Origin: an uncultured Flavobacterium sp.
Lineage (GTDB): Bacteria > Bacteroidota > Bacteroidia > Flavobacteriales > Flavobacteriaceae
Length of the DNA stretch: 18,528 nucleotides
Direction: 5' to 3'
Assembly (NCBI RefSeq): GCF_946479975.1
Contig: NZ_CAMLIX010000086.1
Span: forward strand, 1 to 18,528
Shown here: one piece after another, positions 6,800 through 14,936 of the stretch
Layout of the letters: each line of letters begins with the position of its first letter
How positions within the stretch are numbered: position 1 is the stretch's first letter
Notes under the pieces: generated by a model
Seen by the model: the letters and a program-made list of their open reading frames with translations, nothing else
Told to the model about the DNA's origin: nothing
Database searches by the model: none
Program-made: the position numbers and the translations under genes

Positions 6800-8401
6800 T
6801 TATTGAATCATATTTTTTAAATCTTCTATCGAATTGGCTTCATCAATTTTTTTGTCGTGACGCCATCTTAAAATTCTAGGAAAACGGGTTGCGACACCAC
6901 TTTTATGTCTTTTTGAAAGCGCAATTCCTTCAAAACCAATTTCAAAAACCAATTTTGGCGTAACACTTCTAACTGGACCAAATCGTTCTAATGTATTTTT
7001 TTTAATGAAATCGTCTACCATTCTAAATTCGGCATCGGTTAAACCAGAATACGCTTTCGCGAAAGTAACGAGTTCACGTTCGTGGTTATCATTTTCCTGC
7101 CAAAGGGCAAAAGTATAATCGGTAAAAAGATTCGATCTTCGACCGTGACCGCGCATGGCGTAGGTGAGAACCGCATCTATTGTTAAAGGTTCAATTTTCC
7201 ATTTCCACCAATCGCCTTTTTTTCTTCCAACCAAATACGGAGAATCTTTTCGTTTTAGCATTAAACCTTCGCTTTTCATTTCGCGAGATTTCAATCGTTC
7301 TGTTGTCACATCTTCCCAACTTGAAAAAGTAACTCTTTCTGAAAGTTGCAGCGGAATATCTTTTCCTATCAAAGTTGTAAATAATTCTTCTAGTAACGTT
7401 CGGCGTTCTATATACGGAAGATTTCGAATATCAGTTCCCTGCCACTCCAGTAAATCGTAAGCTTTTATAATAACGGGACTGTTTTTTAAAACAGAAGCCG
7501 ATACATTTTTTCGTCCAATTCTGGTTTGTAAATCATTAAAAGTTCCGATTTCATTTTCTATGAAAGGAAGAATTTCGCCGTCAATGACAGTTCCGTTTGG
7601 AATCACTCCGATGAAAGCATTAAATTCGGGATATTTGTCAGTAACCAATTCTTCACCACGGCTCCAGACGTAAATTTCGTCTTCGCGAATGATAGTTTGA
7701 GAACGAATTCCGTCCCACTTATGTTCTGCGCTCCAGTCTTCTGGATTTCCTAAATTTTCAATTTCGCCTTCAATCGGATAAGCCAAATAAAACGGATAAG
7801 GTTTTGATAAATAATCACTGCTTCTTTCATCCAAAATCAATTCTTGAAACGTAATCGTATTCGGATTCCAATCACCCATTAATTTATATGCTAATGTATC
7901 TTCGTCAATATTTTCGGCTTTAGAAAGTGCACGCGTCATTAACTTCTGACTTAAACCAATTCTGAAACTACCCGTAATTAATTTAGTGAAAACGAAGCGT
8001 TCATAATAATTTAAATTGAGCCAGTTGGTCTGCAGATATTCTTTTTTCTCACAATCATCTTTCTTTTTTAAAGCAATGATTTCCTGGAGAAATTCGGTTA
8101 AACTTTTGTCAGAATGTTCCTTTGTAGTTGGTATAACAAGTGCAATGGTTTCTGCTAAATCGCCCACAATATGGTAACTTTCTTCAAACAGCCAAAGCGG
8201 AATATTGGCCAATTCGTTTGCCCATAATCGCAGTAAAGTAGTATTTACAGGGCGGGGAGGGCGACGGTGCGAAAGTATCGCAATCGTCCACACTTTATCT
8301 TCGTCACTTGCTTTTTGAAAATAGCTAGTCAAAGCATCAACTTTTACCGATGTTTTATTAGAACTATCTAAGGTTTTTATAAGCTCGGCAAAGTTTTTCA
8401 T
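6800..8401 (-). CDS. ATP-dependent DNA ligase of the repair cluster
   Basis: A 533-residue ligase. An N-terminal DNA-binding domain (about 1-200) precedes the nucleotidyltransferase domain. Motif I is HKWDGIR with the adenylated Lys at 228; SRGEE (247-251) is motif III, VIDGEIL (272-278) follows, KAYDLL (313-318) is IIIa, SEGLMLKR (377-384) motif IV, and WWKWK (398-402) motif V. An OB-fold domain follows to the C-terminus. It seals nicks using ATP, in addition to the essential NAD-dependent LigA expected elsewhere in the genome. It resembles the bacterial ligase-associated type rather than LigD, as no polymerase or nuclease domain is fused. It lies 74 bases after the exonuclease stop, with a short inverted repeat in that gap, and abuts the helicase. 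Confidence 0.93.
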   Translation of the reverse strand: MKNFAELIKTLDSSNKTSVKVDALTSYFQKASDEDKVWTIAILSHRRPPRPVNTTLLRLWANELANIPLWLFEESYHIVGDLAETIALVIPTTKEHSDKSLTEFLQEIIALKKKDDCEKKEYLQTNWLNLNYYERFVFTKLITGSFRIGLSQKLMTRALSKAENIDEDTLAYKLMGDWNPNTITFQELILDERSSDYLSKPYPFYLAYPIEGEIENLGNPEDWSAEHKWDGIRSQTIIREDEIYVWSRGEELVTDKYPEFNAFIGVIPNGTVIDGEILPFIENEIGTFNDLQTRIGRKNVSASVLKNSPVIIKAYDLLEWQGTDIRNLPYIERRTLLEELFTTLIGKDIPLQLSERVTFSSWEDVTTERLKSREMKSEGLMLKRKDSPYLVGRKKGDWWKWKIEPLTIDAVLTYAMRGHGRRSNLFTDYTFALWQENDNHERELVTFAKAYSGLTDAEFRMVDDFIKKNTLERFGPVRSVTPKLVFEIGFEGIALSKRHKSGVATRFPRILRWRHDKKIDEANSIEDLKNMIQ

Positions 8402-8406
8402 TTTAA

Positions 8407-8481
8407 TTATAAATTATTAGTTATGACTTTTCAGTTAATGTGCTATAATTATGGATTATCAGTTAAACTTATAATTTATAA
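8407..8481. repeat. Short AT-rich inverted repeat between exonuclease and ligase genes
   Basis: TTATAAATTAT at 8407-8417 is the exact reverse complement of ATAATTTATAA at 8471-8481; the right arm overlaps the end of the exonuclease gene. It could form a weak hairpin in the operon mRNA. This is the only sizeable gap inside the four-gene cluster. It is purely A/T, so chance or a degenerate repeat is possible. Confidence 0.4.
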
Positions 8482-9486
8482 CTCATCACTAACTAAGTCA
8501 TTCGTTTCTCCTTCGTATTGCGTGTGTGCAGTTCTGGCGTCGTAACCTAATTCTCTCAGGTATTTTGAGAAAATATCAGAATATCCGTGAGTGCATATTA
8601 CTTTTTCGGCTCCCGTTGCTTTGATGCTTTCCAGTAATCCAGTCCAATCGCAATGATCGCTGATTACAAATCCTCGGTCGACGGCGCGTCTTCGTCTCGC
8701 ACCTCTAAATGCCATCCAGCCACTTGCTGTTCCTGTCACAAATGGAGTCATTTTTCGAATCCACGTACTTCCATGTGCACTTGGCGGAGCGAGAACTATA
8801 TTTCCTAGTAAATCTTCTTTTTTAGTTTCCTGAGTAACTCTCACTGTCGGCGGTAAATCAATTAATGGACGAACAACAGTCGTCATATTTTCTATAGCGC
8901 CGTGTGTATAAATGGTGCCGATATTTGGATCTAAATATTTGAGTAATCGTTGTGCTTTTCCTAATGAATATCCAAAAAGAATTGAAGTTTTGCCTTCCGC
9001 ACGATTTTCTACCCACCAATTATTGATTTCACTCATCACATCTCTCTGCGATTCCCAATTAAAAGCTGGAAGTCCGAAGGTACATTCGGTTATAAACGAA
9101 TGGCATTTTACAACTTCGTAAGGAACTGAAATCCCATCGTCTTCGGTTTTATAATCTCCGGTAAAAACCCAAACTTCGCCTTTGTATTCTACCCGAATTT
9201 GTGCAGAACCAATAATGTGTCCAGCAGGATGAAGTGAAAATTTTACACCATTTACAGTAAAAGTTTCGTTCCAGTCTTTTCCTGTAACGTTAATTTCGCC
9301 CAATCGATGTCTGATAATTGGAACATTCGTATGGTGTGTAATGTAATTTTGATGTCCCCATCTAGAGTGATCAGAATGACCGTGCGTAATAATGGCGTTT
9401 TTTACAGGACGCCACGGATCAAGGTAAACATCTGCCTGCTGACAGTAGATTCCTTTTTCATTAAATTGCAGTAACGGTACATTCAT
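8476..9486 (-). CDS. Ligase-associated DNA exonuclease (MBL-fold, beta-CASP type)
   Basis: A 336-residue metallo-beta-lactamase-fold nuclease. The metal-binding signature THGHSDH is at 34-40, HPAGH at 86-90, TGDYK at 109-113 (Asp111), an acidic TECTFG at 133-138, then SDHCDW at 276-281 and THGYSD at 299-304 in the C-terminal part, as in the SNM1/CPSF73-like group. The family is annotated as a DNA damage response exonuclease that trims ends for the adjacent ligase. It is the first of the four core repair genes; the DUF202 gene ends 26 bases upstream, so transcription may start further upstream still. It is cytoplasmic, and all expected metal ligands are seen. Confidence 0.92.
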   Translation of the reverse strand: MNVPLLQFNEKGIYCQQADVYLDPWRPVKNAIITHGHSDHSRWGHQNYITHHTNVPIIRHRLGEINVTGKDWNETFTVNGVKFSLHPAGHIIGSAQIRVEYKGEVWVFTGDYKTEDDGISVPYEVVKCHSFITECTFGLPAFNWESQRDVMSEINNWWVENRAEGKTSILFGYSLGKAQRLLKYLDPNIGTIYTHGAIENMTTVVRPLIDLPPTVRVTQETKKEDLLGNIVLAPPSAHGSTWIRKMTPFVTGTASGWMAFRGARRRRAVDRGFVISDHCDWTGLLESIKATGAEKVICTHGYSDIFSKYLRELGYDARTAHTQYEGETNDLVSDEL

Positions 9487-9512
9487 TTTTTAGTAATTAG
9501 ATAATTAGAAAA

Positions 9513-9899
9513 TTATTTGTTTGATGCAATGATTAAATAAGCTATTAATAAAATACTTAAAACAAAAAGAAGCATCGTTATAAAAGTTAACGTTGCTGTT
9601 GAGTATTGATATTTTCCAGCTTTTAATAGTTTAATCGTATGCTTGTATCTCAAATAGGAGAGTAGGATCGTTAATGCGCCAGTTATTAATAATCCGATTC
9701 CAAGGTAAATAGTGAAATTACTTTTTGGAGGAACAGTTTCTGCCAAATATTCAGCAGGAAGCTGCTGTAGAAATAATGAAAATTTTACGGCTACAAATCC
9801 GAAAACCATTATTCCGATTCCCGTACGAAGCCATGCTAATAAAGTTCGTTCATTAGACAAGTATTCGTTCATAATTTCCTGATCATTCTTCGGAGACAT
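9513..9899 (-). CDS. DUF202 (YidH-like) inner membrane protein
   Basis: A 128-residue protein with the family hallmark ERTLLAWLRTGI (17-28) leading into the first of three TM segments (about 22-43, 62-83, 104-125). The second and third are joined by a short basic loop (RYKHTIKLLKAGK). The length is normal for DUF202. The function is not established. It starts 15 bases after the stop of the acidic small protein and ends 26 bases before the exonuclease, so it may be in the same transcript as the repair genes, but it is not a usual part of that cluster. Confidence 0.9.
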   Translation of the reverse strand: MSPKNDQEIMNEYLSNERTLLAWLRTGIGIMVFGFVAVKFSLFLQQLPAEYLAETVPPKSNFTIYLGIGLLITGALTILLSYLRYKHTIKLLKAGKYQYSTATLTFITMLLFVLSILLIAYLIIASNK

Positions 9900-9914
9900 A
9901 AATAGGCTGTAATT

Positions 9915-10238
9915 TTAATGTTCATAATTTTTATAAGGAGGACAATCGTATTTATTGTCTTCATGATCTAAATTATAACTGTCATAAGGATTTGACTCGT
10001 CATAAGTTGAAAAAGGCGTATTATCTTCAGCAAGATTTAATCCGCTTTCTATGATTTCATAACAGTCATCTTCGGAAGCATAGTTGCATTCTTGTTTATG
10101 ATTGTTTTCATCATTTTGTCCGCTAGTGAATTCTTCATCCAGTGCTTCATTTTCATGAGCGGTGTCAATATGATCTGGTCTGCTGCATTTAAAATCATTT
10201 AATTCTGCAGGGTCTCTATTTTCTGAATCCGTTTTCAT
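9915..10238 (-). CDS. Small, strongly acidic hypothetical protein
   Basis: A 107-residue protein from the ATG at 10238, very rich in Asp, Glu, Asn and Tyr, with five Cys and no hydrophobic segment. It is probably disordered. The frame is open upstream to a TTG at 10268 (117 residues), but the ATG start (MKTDSENRD) is preferred because a -7-like box lies at 10282-10289 and the extra ten residues look like leader. It belongs to no family I recognise. Its stop is 15 bases before the DUF202 gene, so the two are likely co-transcribed. Its reality rests on the intact frame, spacing and coherent composition. Confidence 0.6.
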   Translation of the reverse strand: MKTDSENRDPAELNDFKCSRPDHIDTAHENEALDEEFTSGQNDENNHKQECNYASEDDCYEIIESGLNLAEDNTPFSTYDESNPYDSYNLDHEDNKYDCPPYKNYEH

Positions 10239-10281
10239 AGCTGCTGTTTTAAAATTAATAATTTTCAACTTTAGATTTATA

Positions 10282-10289
10282 CAAATATG
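10282..10289 (-). promoter_or_regulatory. Possible -7 element for the acidic protein/DUF202 transcript
   Basis: Read on the minus strand this is CATATTTG, one mismatch from TAnnTTTG, 43 bases before the ATG at 10238. No good -33 TTTG is seen at the usual distance, only a T-run. Confidence 0.25.
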
Positions 10290-10441
10290 GAAATTAGACG
10301 TTTAAAAAGATTATAGGATTTGATTTTAATCTTACAGGATTTGTTTATTATTATTCTGTAAAAATGGAATTTAATTTTATAAAATAATGACCTTCTTATT
10401 TTGCAACTTTGATTTATTAATAATTCAAAAAATTATATATC

Positions 10442-10573
10442 ATGGAAACTTCAAGAAAAGATTCGAAATCGGGAATGAAAGATTCTGGAAAAGCTCAAAA
10501 ATCAAATTCTGGTTCTAGAGCGAAAAGCACTACCACAAAATCAACAGATTCTAAAGGTAAAGCTGGACATTAA
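10442..10573 (+). CDS. Short Ser/Lys-rich basic protein (43 residues)
   Basis: An ATG at 10442 opens 43 codons ending in TAA at 10573. The product starts METSRKDSKSG and is made almost entirely of Ser, Lys, Thr, Gly and Asp, with no hydrophobic residue cluster. It would be disordered and positively charged, so nucleic-acid binding is one possibility but unproven. Support for a real gene: an AT-rich leader, a partial -7-like TATTTTG at 10397-10403, and a strong hairpin terminator 22 bases after the stop. It is divergent from the acidic protein gene. I know of no characterised family. Confidence 0.6.
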   Translation: METSRKDSKSGMKDSGKAQKSNSGSRAKSTTTKSTDSKGKAGH

Positions 10574-10595
10574 TTTTTTTAATTAATAATAAATA

Positions 10596-10631
10596 AAAAG
10601 CGTGCTGTCTAATTGTAGACAGCACGCTTTT
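10596..10631. terminator. Strong bidirectional intrinsic terminator
   Basis: A perfect 16-base-pair stem (AAAAGCGTGCTGTCTA against its reverse complement) with a 4-base ATTG loop, flanked by A-run and T-run so that it works on both strands. It sits between the convergent 43-codon gene (ends 10573) and the DsbA-like gene (ends 10653). Confidence 0.92.
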
Positions 10632-10652
10632 AAATTTTAGGAATATTTTTTT

Positions 10653-11282
10653 CTATTTCAGTACTTCCTGAATTGTTTTTACAAATGACTCCACTGGCTG
10701 TGCTCCAGAAACTGCATATTTACGATCAAATACAAAAAACGGAACGCCCTGAACACCAATTTCAGATGCTTCTTTTATGTCCGATTCTACTTCTTTTATA
10801 AATAAATCTTCACTTTCTAAAACGGCTCTAATTTCATTTTCTTCCAATCCCGCTGTAATTCCCAGCTTTATCAAAGTAAGACCATTATTTAAATCTTCTC
10901 CGTCAGTAAAATAGGCTTTAAAGAAAATTTCTTCCATTCGATCACCAATATTTTTAGTTTTGGCCAATTGAATAATTCTGTGAGCGTTTAAGGAATTAGA
11001 AATAACGGCTTTGTCAAAATTATAATCTAAACCAACACTTTTAGCGCGTTCTGTGACACCTTTGTGCATTTCTTTAGATTGTTCAATCGACATGCCTTTT
11101 CTTTCTGCTAAAAACGTATAAACGTCCATATCTGGGTGTGCAGTGATTGTTGGGTCAAGCTGAAAGCTTTTCCATTCGATTTCAAATTCATCATTTGGGA
11201 ATACTGCAAGTGCAGTTTCCAACTGTCTTTTTCCGATATAACAAAACGGACACATGATGTCCGACCAAATTTCTATTTTCAT
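10653..11282 (-). CDS. DsbA/FrnE-like thioredoxin-fold oxidoreductase
   Basis: A 209-residue DsbA-family protein. The active-site CPFC (Cys11, Cys14) follows the first strand (MKIEIWSDIM), a large helical insertion spans about 50-160, and the cis-Pro loop GVQGVPFF has Pro181. The start with no signal peptide points to a cytoplasmic FrnE-like enzyme, not a periplasmic DsbA. Such proteins act as thiol-disulfide oxidoreductases or isomerases; the substrate here is unknown. The length is typical. It appears to be a single-gene unit: a strong terminator follows it, and the second repeat array starts about 30 bases upstream of its ATG. Confidence 0.92.
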   Translation of the reverse strand: MKIEIWSDIMCPFCYIGKRQLETALAVFPNDEFEIEWKSFQLDPTITAHPDMDVYTFLAERKGMSIEQSKEMHKGVTERAKSVGLDYNFDKAVISNSLNAHRIIQLAKTKNIGDRMEEIFFKAYFTDGEDLNNGLTLIKLGITAGLEENEIRAVLESEDLFIKEVESDIKEASEIGVQGVPFFVFDRKYAVSGAQPVESFVKTIQEVLK

Positions 11283-11312
11283 AACGTAAAGATAGGGAAA
11301 ATTTGTTTTCTT

Positions 11313-11862
11313 GGCTTGTGTGTTTTAACGCAAAGAACGCAAAGAGTTTATTTTTAGGTTACTTAGTAAAAACGTAAAGTTCGCAAAGCTTTGTGCGGAT
11401 ATAGCTTTGCGAACCTTGCGTTGGTTTGTGTGTTTTAACGCAAAGAACGCAAAGAGTTTTATTTTTAGGTTACTTAGTAAAAACGCAAAGTTCGCAAAGT
11501 TTTGTATAGATGTAGCTTTGCGAACTTTGTTATGGCTTGTGTGTTTTAACGCAAAGAACGCAAAGAGATTTGTTTTTAGTTGCTTAGTAAAAACACAAAG
11601 TTCGCAAAGCTTTGTGTAGTACAGCTACGCGAACTTTGTGATGGCTTGTGTGTTTTAACGCAAAGAACGCAAAGAGTTTTATTTTTAGTTGCTTAGTAAA
11701 AACACAAAGTTCGCAAAGCTTTGTGTAGTACAGCTACGCGAACTTTGTAATTTATAAAATTTTGCTTAAAAAAACTTAGCGAACTTTGCGAAAAACCTCT
11801 GCGTTCTTTGCGGTAAAATCAGCACAAAGTATTTAGATATAATTTAGCGAACTTGCGGTTAA
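11313..11862. repeat. Tandem array of ~110-bp repeats, CGCAAAGTTCGCAAAG family
   Basis: The 742 bases between the DsbA-like gene and dnaN contain no gene. Four units begin with GGYTTGTGTGTTTTAACG at 11313, 11423, 11534 and 11643 (spacing 110, 111 and 109). Each contains AACGCAAAGAACGCAAAGAG, a spacer with TTACTTAGTAAAAAC or TTGCTTAGTAAAAAC, and an inverted pair AAAGTTCGC / GCGAAC(T)TT. Units 3 and 4 are nearly identical, suggesting a recent duplication. The array is closed by an inverted copy of its left arm (11325-11346 against 11797-11816, one or two changes) and a decayed further arm to about 11862. Confidence 0.9.
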
Positions 11863-11887
11863 ACTCAACAAAAAAACATCAAATAAA

Positions 11888-11918
11888 AAACCGCAACTCT
11901 TTATGGGAATTGCGGTTT
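11888..11918 (-). terminator. Intrinsic terminator downstream of dnaN
   Basis: AAACCGCAA at 11888-11896 pairs with TTGCGGTTT at 11910-11918 (9-base-pair stem, 13-base loop). On the minus strand the stem is followed by TTTTTTATTT. It lies 106 bases after the dnaN stop. Confidence 0.8.
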
Positions 11919-12024
11919 CTAGGTATAAAAAATGGTTGGTTAATAGCGATATCTTTTTTTTTACAATGATATATCTTTAATTTGAAACTAAAAAATATCC
12001 CTGTAACAGAAAGAAGTTTTAATG

Positions 12025-13143
12025 TTAACTATTTAACATTACAGGCATTACAAGCATTGTAACTGTTTCTCCTTCTTCTAGACCATCAACTGGAGTTAAA
12101 ATTCCAGCTCTATTAGGCAATGACATTTCAAGCATAATCATGTCAGATTGTAAATTAGTCAGCATCTCTGTTAAGAAACGAGAGTTGAAACCAATTTGAA
12201 GATCATCTCCTTGATAATCACAAGTCAATCTTTCTTCTGCTTTGTTTGAGTAATCGATGTCTTCTGCAGAAACATTTAATTCAGCTCCAGCAATTTTCAA
12301 ACGAATTTGGTGTGTAGTTTTGTTAGAGAAAATCGCAACACGTTTAACGGAACTTAGAAATAAAGAACGGTCAATCATTAATTTGTTTGGATTTTCTTTC
12401 GGAATTACCGCTTCGTAATTTGGGTATTTTCCATCAATTAAACGACACATTAAGATATAATTGTCAAATGAGAAAGTCGCATTCGAATCGTTGTATTCAA
12501 TTTTTACTTCAGCGTCAGAAGATCCTAAAATACTTTTTAAAATATTTAAAGGTTTCTTTGGCATAATAAAATCGGCTACTTGAGAAGCTTTTACATCTGT
12601 ACGAGCATATTTTACCAATTTGTGAGCATCTGTTGCTACGAAAATTAATCCTTCTGGTGAGAATTGGAAGAAAACTCCAGACATTACCGGACGTAAATCA
12701 TCATTTCCTGCTGCGAAAATAGTTTTGCTTACCGCAGTTGCTAAAACTTCTGCAGGCACAAGTGTTACAGATGGATCTTCAAGACTTACAGCTTTTGGAA
12801 ATTCTTCTCCTGCAGCATAAGCCAATGCATATTTTCCAGAATTAGAGCTAATTTCTACTGTATTATTATCTTCAACAGTAAAAGTTAACGGCTGCTCTGG
12901 GAAAGTTTTTAAAATTTCAAGCAAAAGTTTTGCAGGAACTGCAACGCTTCCTTTACTTGTAGAATCGATCGATAATGTAGCCGACATAGTCGTTTCAAGA
13001 TCTGAAGCCGAAACCGTCAACTCATTATTGTTTAGTTCAAATAAAAAGTTGTCTAAAATTGGCAACGTGTTGTTGCTGTTGATTACACTACCTAAAACTT
13101 GTAATTGTTTTAATAAGTACGAACTCGATACTATAAATTTCAT
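12025..13143 (-). CDS. dnaN: DNA polymerase III beta subunit (sliding clamp)
   Basis: A 372-residue protein of the normal length for the beta clamp, with the three-domain pattern (about 1-120, 130-245, 250-372). Recognisable segments include the start MKFIVSSSYLLKQLQ, the ATDAHKLVKY strand-helix of domain 2, the YPNYEAVIP segment, and the C-terminal VMPVMLN where the clamp ends in MP-x-M/R-L. It encircles DNA and tethers polymerase and repair factors in the cytoplasm. It is not next to dnaA here; its neighbours are gldG upstream and a repeat array downstream. A perfect -7 box (TATATTTG) lies 61 bases upstream and an intrinsic terminator downstream, so it is probably its own unit. Confidence 0.97.
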   Translation of the reverse strand: MKFIVSSSYLLKQLQVLGSVINSNNTLPILDNFLFELNNNELTVSASDLETTMSATLSIDSTSKGSVAVPAKLLLEILKTFPEQPLTFTVEDNNTVEISSNSGKYALAYAAGEEFPKAVSLEDPSVTLVPAEVLATAVSKTIFAAGNDDLRPVMSGVFFQFSPEGLIFVATDAHKLVKYARTDVKASQVADFIMPKKPLNILKSILGSSDAEVKIEYNDSNATFSFDNYILMCRLIDGKYPNYEAVIPKENPNKLMIDRSLFLSSVKRVAIFSNKTTHQIRLKIAGAELNVSAEDIDYSNKAEERLTCDYQGDDLQIGFNSRFLTEMLTNLQSDMIMLEMSLPNRAGILTPVDGLEEGETVTMLVMPVMLNS

Positions 13144-13203
13144 CTGTTTTATTTTATTTTTTGATAGGCCTTTTTTCTAAATAAGCGCTAAATGTACGGA
13201 TTA

Positions 13204-13211
13204 CAAATATA
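13204..13211 (-). promoter_or_regulatory. -7 promoter element for dnaN
   Basis: The minus strand reads TATATTTG, an exact TAnnTTTG match, 60 bases before the dnaN ATG. A TTTG lies upstream but only 12 bases away, which is short for a -33 box, so the upstream element is uncertain. Confidence 0.5.
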
Positions 13212-13250
13212 TCTTAAACTATCCAAAGTATTACATTTTTTTATTAACAT

Positions 13251-14936
13251 CTACTTGCTGTAGGCTCTTTTCCTTAAAAAGGTAAAAACCAGCCCAAATA
13301 TTAATAAAATAAGAATTGGAACTCCGATAGTTATGAATTGTGTTGCAGTGTAGCTTTCATAAACTTTTTCTTTGTCTAATAAAGGCAGTTCTACATCTTT
13401 ACTTCTAATGTTAATAAGTCCAGTATCATCAAGAAGATAATTGATGCAGTTCATGATGAAGTCTTTATTATCATATAAATTTCCAGTTCTTTGATCGTAT
13501 CCTAACTCAACTGGCATTCTATTTTTGTCTAACTGATTTCGAGCTAAATCTCCATCAGCAATCACAATCATTTTGTTTGGTTTCCCTTTTGTTGCAAAAG
13601 CATTGTCTTTAAAAGGTAAAACTCTATTTTCAAAAGCAGAATGAAAAGAACCTTCTAACAAAACTGCCATAGGAAGATTTCCTTTGTTTTGATATTCTTC
13701 TGGCGTTGTTTTTTCGGTAACCATATTCAAACTAATTTCTGCTGGAGATCCTACAGTTTTAGAATATTTAGAAGATTGTAGTAAAATCGTTTTCTTAATT
13801 CCATTTTTTAAAGTATCAATCGGACTCGCAAAATCAAATTTAATGCCGCCTAGATGCTTTACAATCGGATGCTGACTTGTTGGGTAAACCTGCGGTGCAA
13901 ATTTCCATACAAAATCTTGATATTGTGTAGCGCTTCCTTGTTCGCCAGTTGCTAGTTTTATTGGACTTCCTTGTTCATCTTTTACCAAATCAGGATTAAT
14001 TCTAAATCCGTATTTGAAGAACATATCATTTAGATTTAAATCTCTCGGATAAGCCAAAGTTGCGCCCGAATCATTGTACAAACTATCCATGTCGGCAGCC
14101 ACTTGATCAATCAGCCAGATTGTTTTTCCTCCATTTATAATAAACTGATCCAGCACTTCTTTTTCTTCGTCAGAGAATTTTTCTGTTGGTTTTGAAATAA
14201 TCGCTAAATCGTATTTTTTAAGTGCATTTAAAGTTCCGTTCGGATCTTTGGCAACAGAATCTAAAGTAAACGGACCAATGTAATAGCTTTCTTTAATCTG
14301 CATGAGCATTTTAGCAATATGAATTTCTTTCAATTCGCCGTTACCTCTTATAATAGCAACTTTTTTCTGCTTACTTTTTGTGATTTTATTAATCGCGTCG
14401 GCAATAGAATACTCTAAATGTTGAATGGATCCCATCACTTTTTGAGTAGTCGAAGCACCCATTATATTTTTCAATAATGGAATATTAACTTCTTTATTAT
14501 TGTAAACAGCGACTGCCCAAGGAAAAACCATTGCCTGCGATTGTTTTCCTTTGTCGTCAACCGTAATATTGATGGGAGTTAATCCTTTTTGGAAAAGTGA
14601 TTTTGTTAATGCCTCACTTTCGTCTTCGTTTTCTAAAGGATCAACAAATTCGAAAACTATATTTTTATTATAAGCTTGAAATTCTTCTAATAATTGTTTG
14701 GTTTCCTGTTGTAAACGTCTAAAATCTGCCGGCAAATCGCCTGCCATATAAATTTTTATAGAAAGCGGATTCTGAACTTGTTTTACAATTCCTAATGAAG
14801 TAGGAGATAAGGTATAACGTTTGTCTTTCGTTAAATCAAAACGATGGAAAAATAGTGTTCCAAGTACATTTAAAACAATTAAAATAAAAATTGTAATTCC
14901 TAATGCTTTGATATTTTGCTTTGTAGAAGATTTCAT
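13251..14936 (-). CDS. gldG: Gliding-motility ABC transporter protein GldG
   Basis: A 561-residue protein with an N-terminal TM segment (about 11-31), the conserved RFDLTKDKRYTLSP entry (32-45), a large extracytoplasmic auxiliary ABC-transporter domain (about 45-525), and a C-terminal TM segment (about 536-556) ending in basic residues. This is the GldG layout. In Flavobacterium, GldA (ATPase), GldF (permease) and GldG form an ABC transporter that is required for gliding in F. johnsoniae but absent from some gliders. The start overlaps the gldF stop by one base (TAATG), so the two are translated together. GldA is not in this window. The dnaN gene begins 107 bases after its stop. Confidence 0.95.
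   Translation of the reverse strand: MKSSTKQNIKALGITIFILIVLNVLGTLFFHRFDLTKDKRYTLSPTSLGIVKQVQNPLSIKIYMAGDLPADFRRLQQETKQLLEEFQAYNKNIVFEFVDPLENEDESEALTKSLFQKGLTPINITVDDKGKQSQAMVFPWAVAVYNNKEVNIPLLKNIMGASTTQKVMGSIQHLEYSIADAINKITKSKQKKVAIIRGNGELKEIHIAKMLMQIKESYYIGPFTLDSVAKDPNGTLNALKKYDLAIISKPTEKFSDEEKEVLDQFIINGGKTIWLIDQVAADMDSLYNDSGATLAYPRDLNLNDMFFKYGFRINPDLVKDEQGSPIKLATGEQGSATQYQDFVWKFAPQVYPTSQHPIVKHLGGIKFDFASPIDTLKNGIKKTILLQSSKYSKTVGSPAEISLNMVTEKTTPEEYQNKGNLPMAVLLEGSFHSAFENRVLPFKDNAFATKGKPNKMIVIADGDLARNQLDKNRMPVELGYDQRTGNLYDNKDFIMNCINYLLDDTGLINIRSKDVELPLLDKEKVYESYTATQFITIGVPILILLIFGLVFTFLRKRAYSK

Noticed and set aside
7164..7460. Plus-strand frame of 98 codons
   Set aside because: It lies antisense within the ligase gene, whose catalytic motifs are in the other strand.
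10238..10268. TTG start for the acidic protein (117 residues)
   Set aside because: An ATG ten codons downstream is a better start and lies at a more usual distance from the possible -7 box.
11136..11619. Plus-strand frames of 73 and 70 codons near the second repeat array
   Set aside because: One overlaps the DsbA-like gene antisense and both read through the ~110-base repeats; they look like repeat by-products.
11283..12024. Replication origin next to dnaN
   Set aside because: No dnaA gene and no cluster of DnaA-box-like TTATCCACA sequences is visible; the repeats are of another kind that recurs at 15714.
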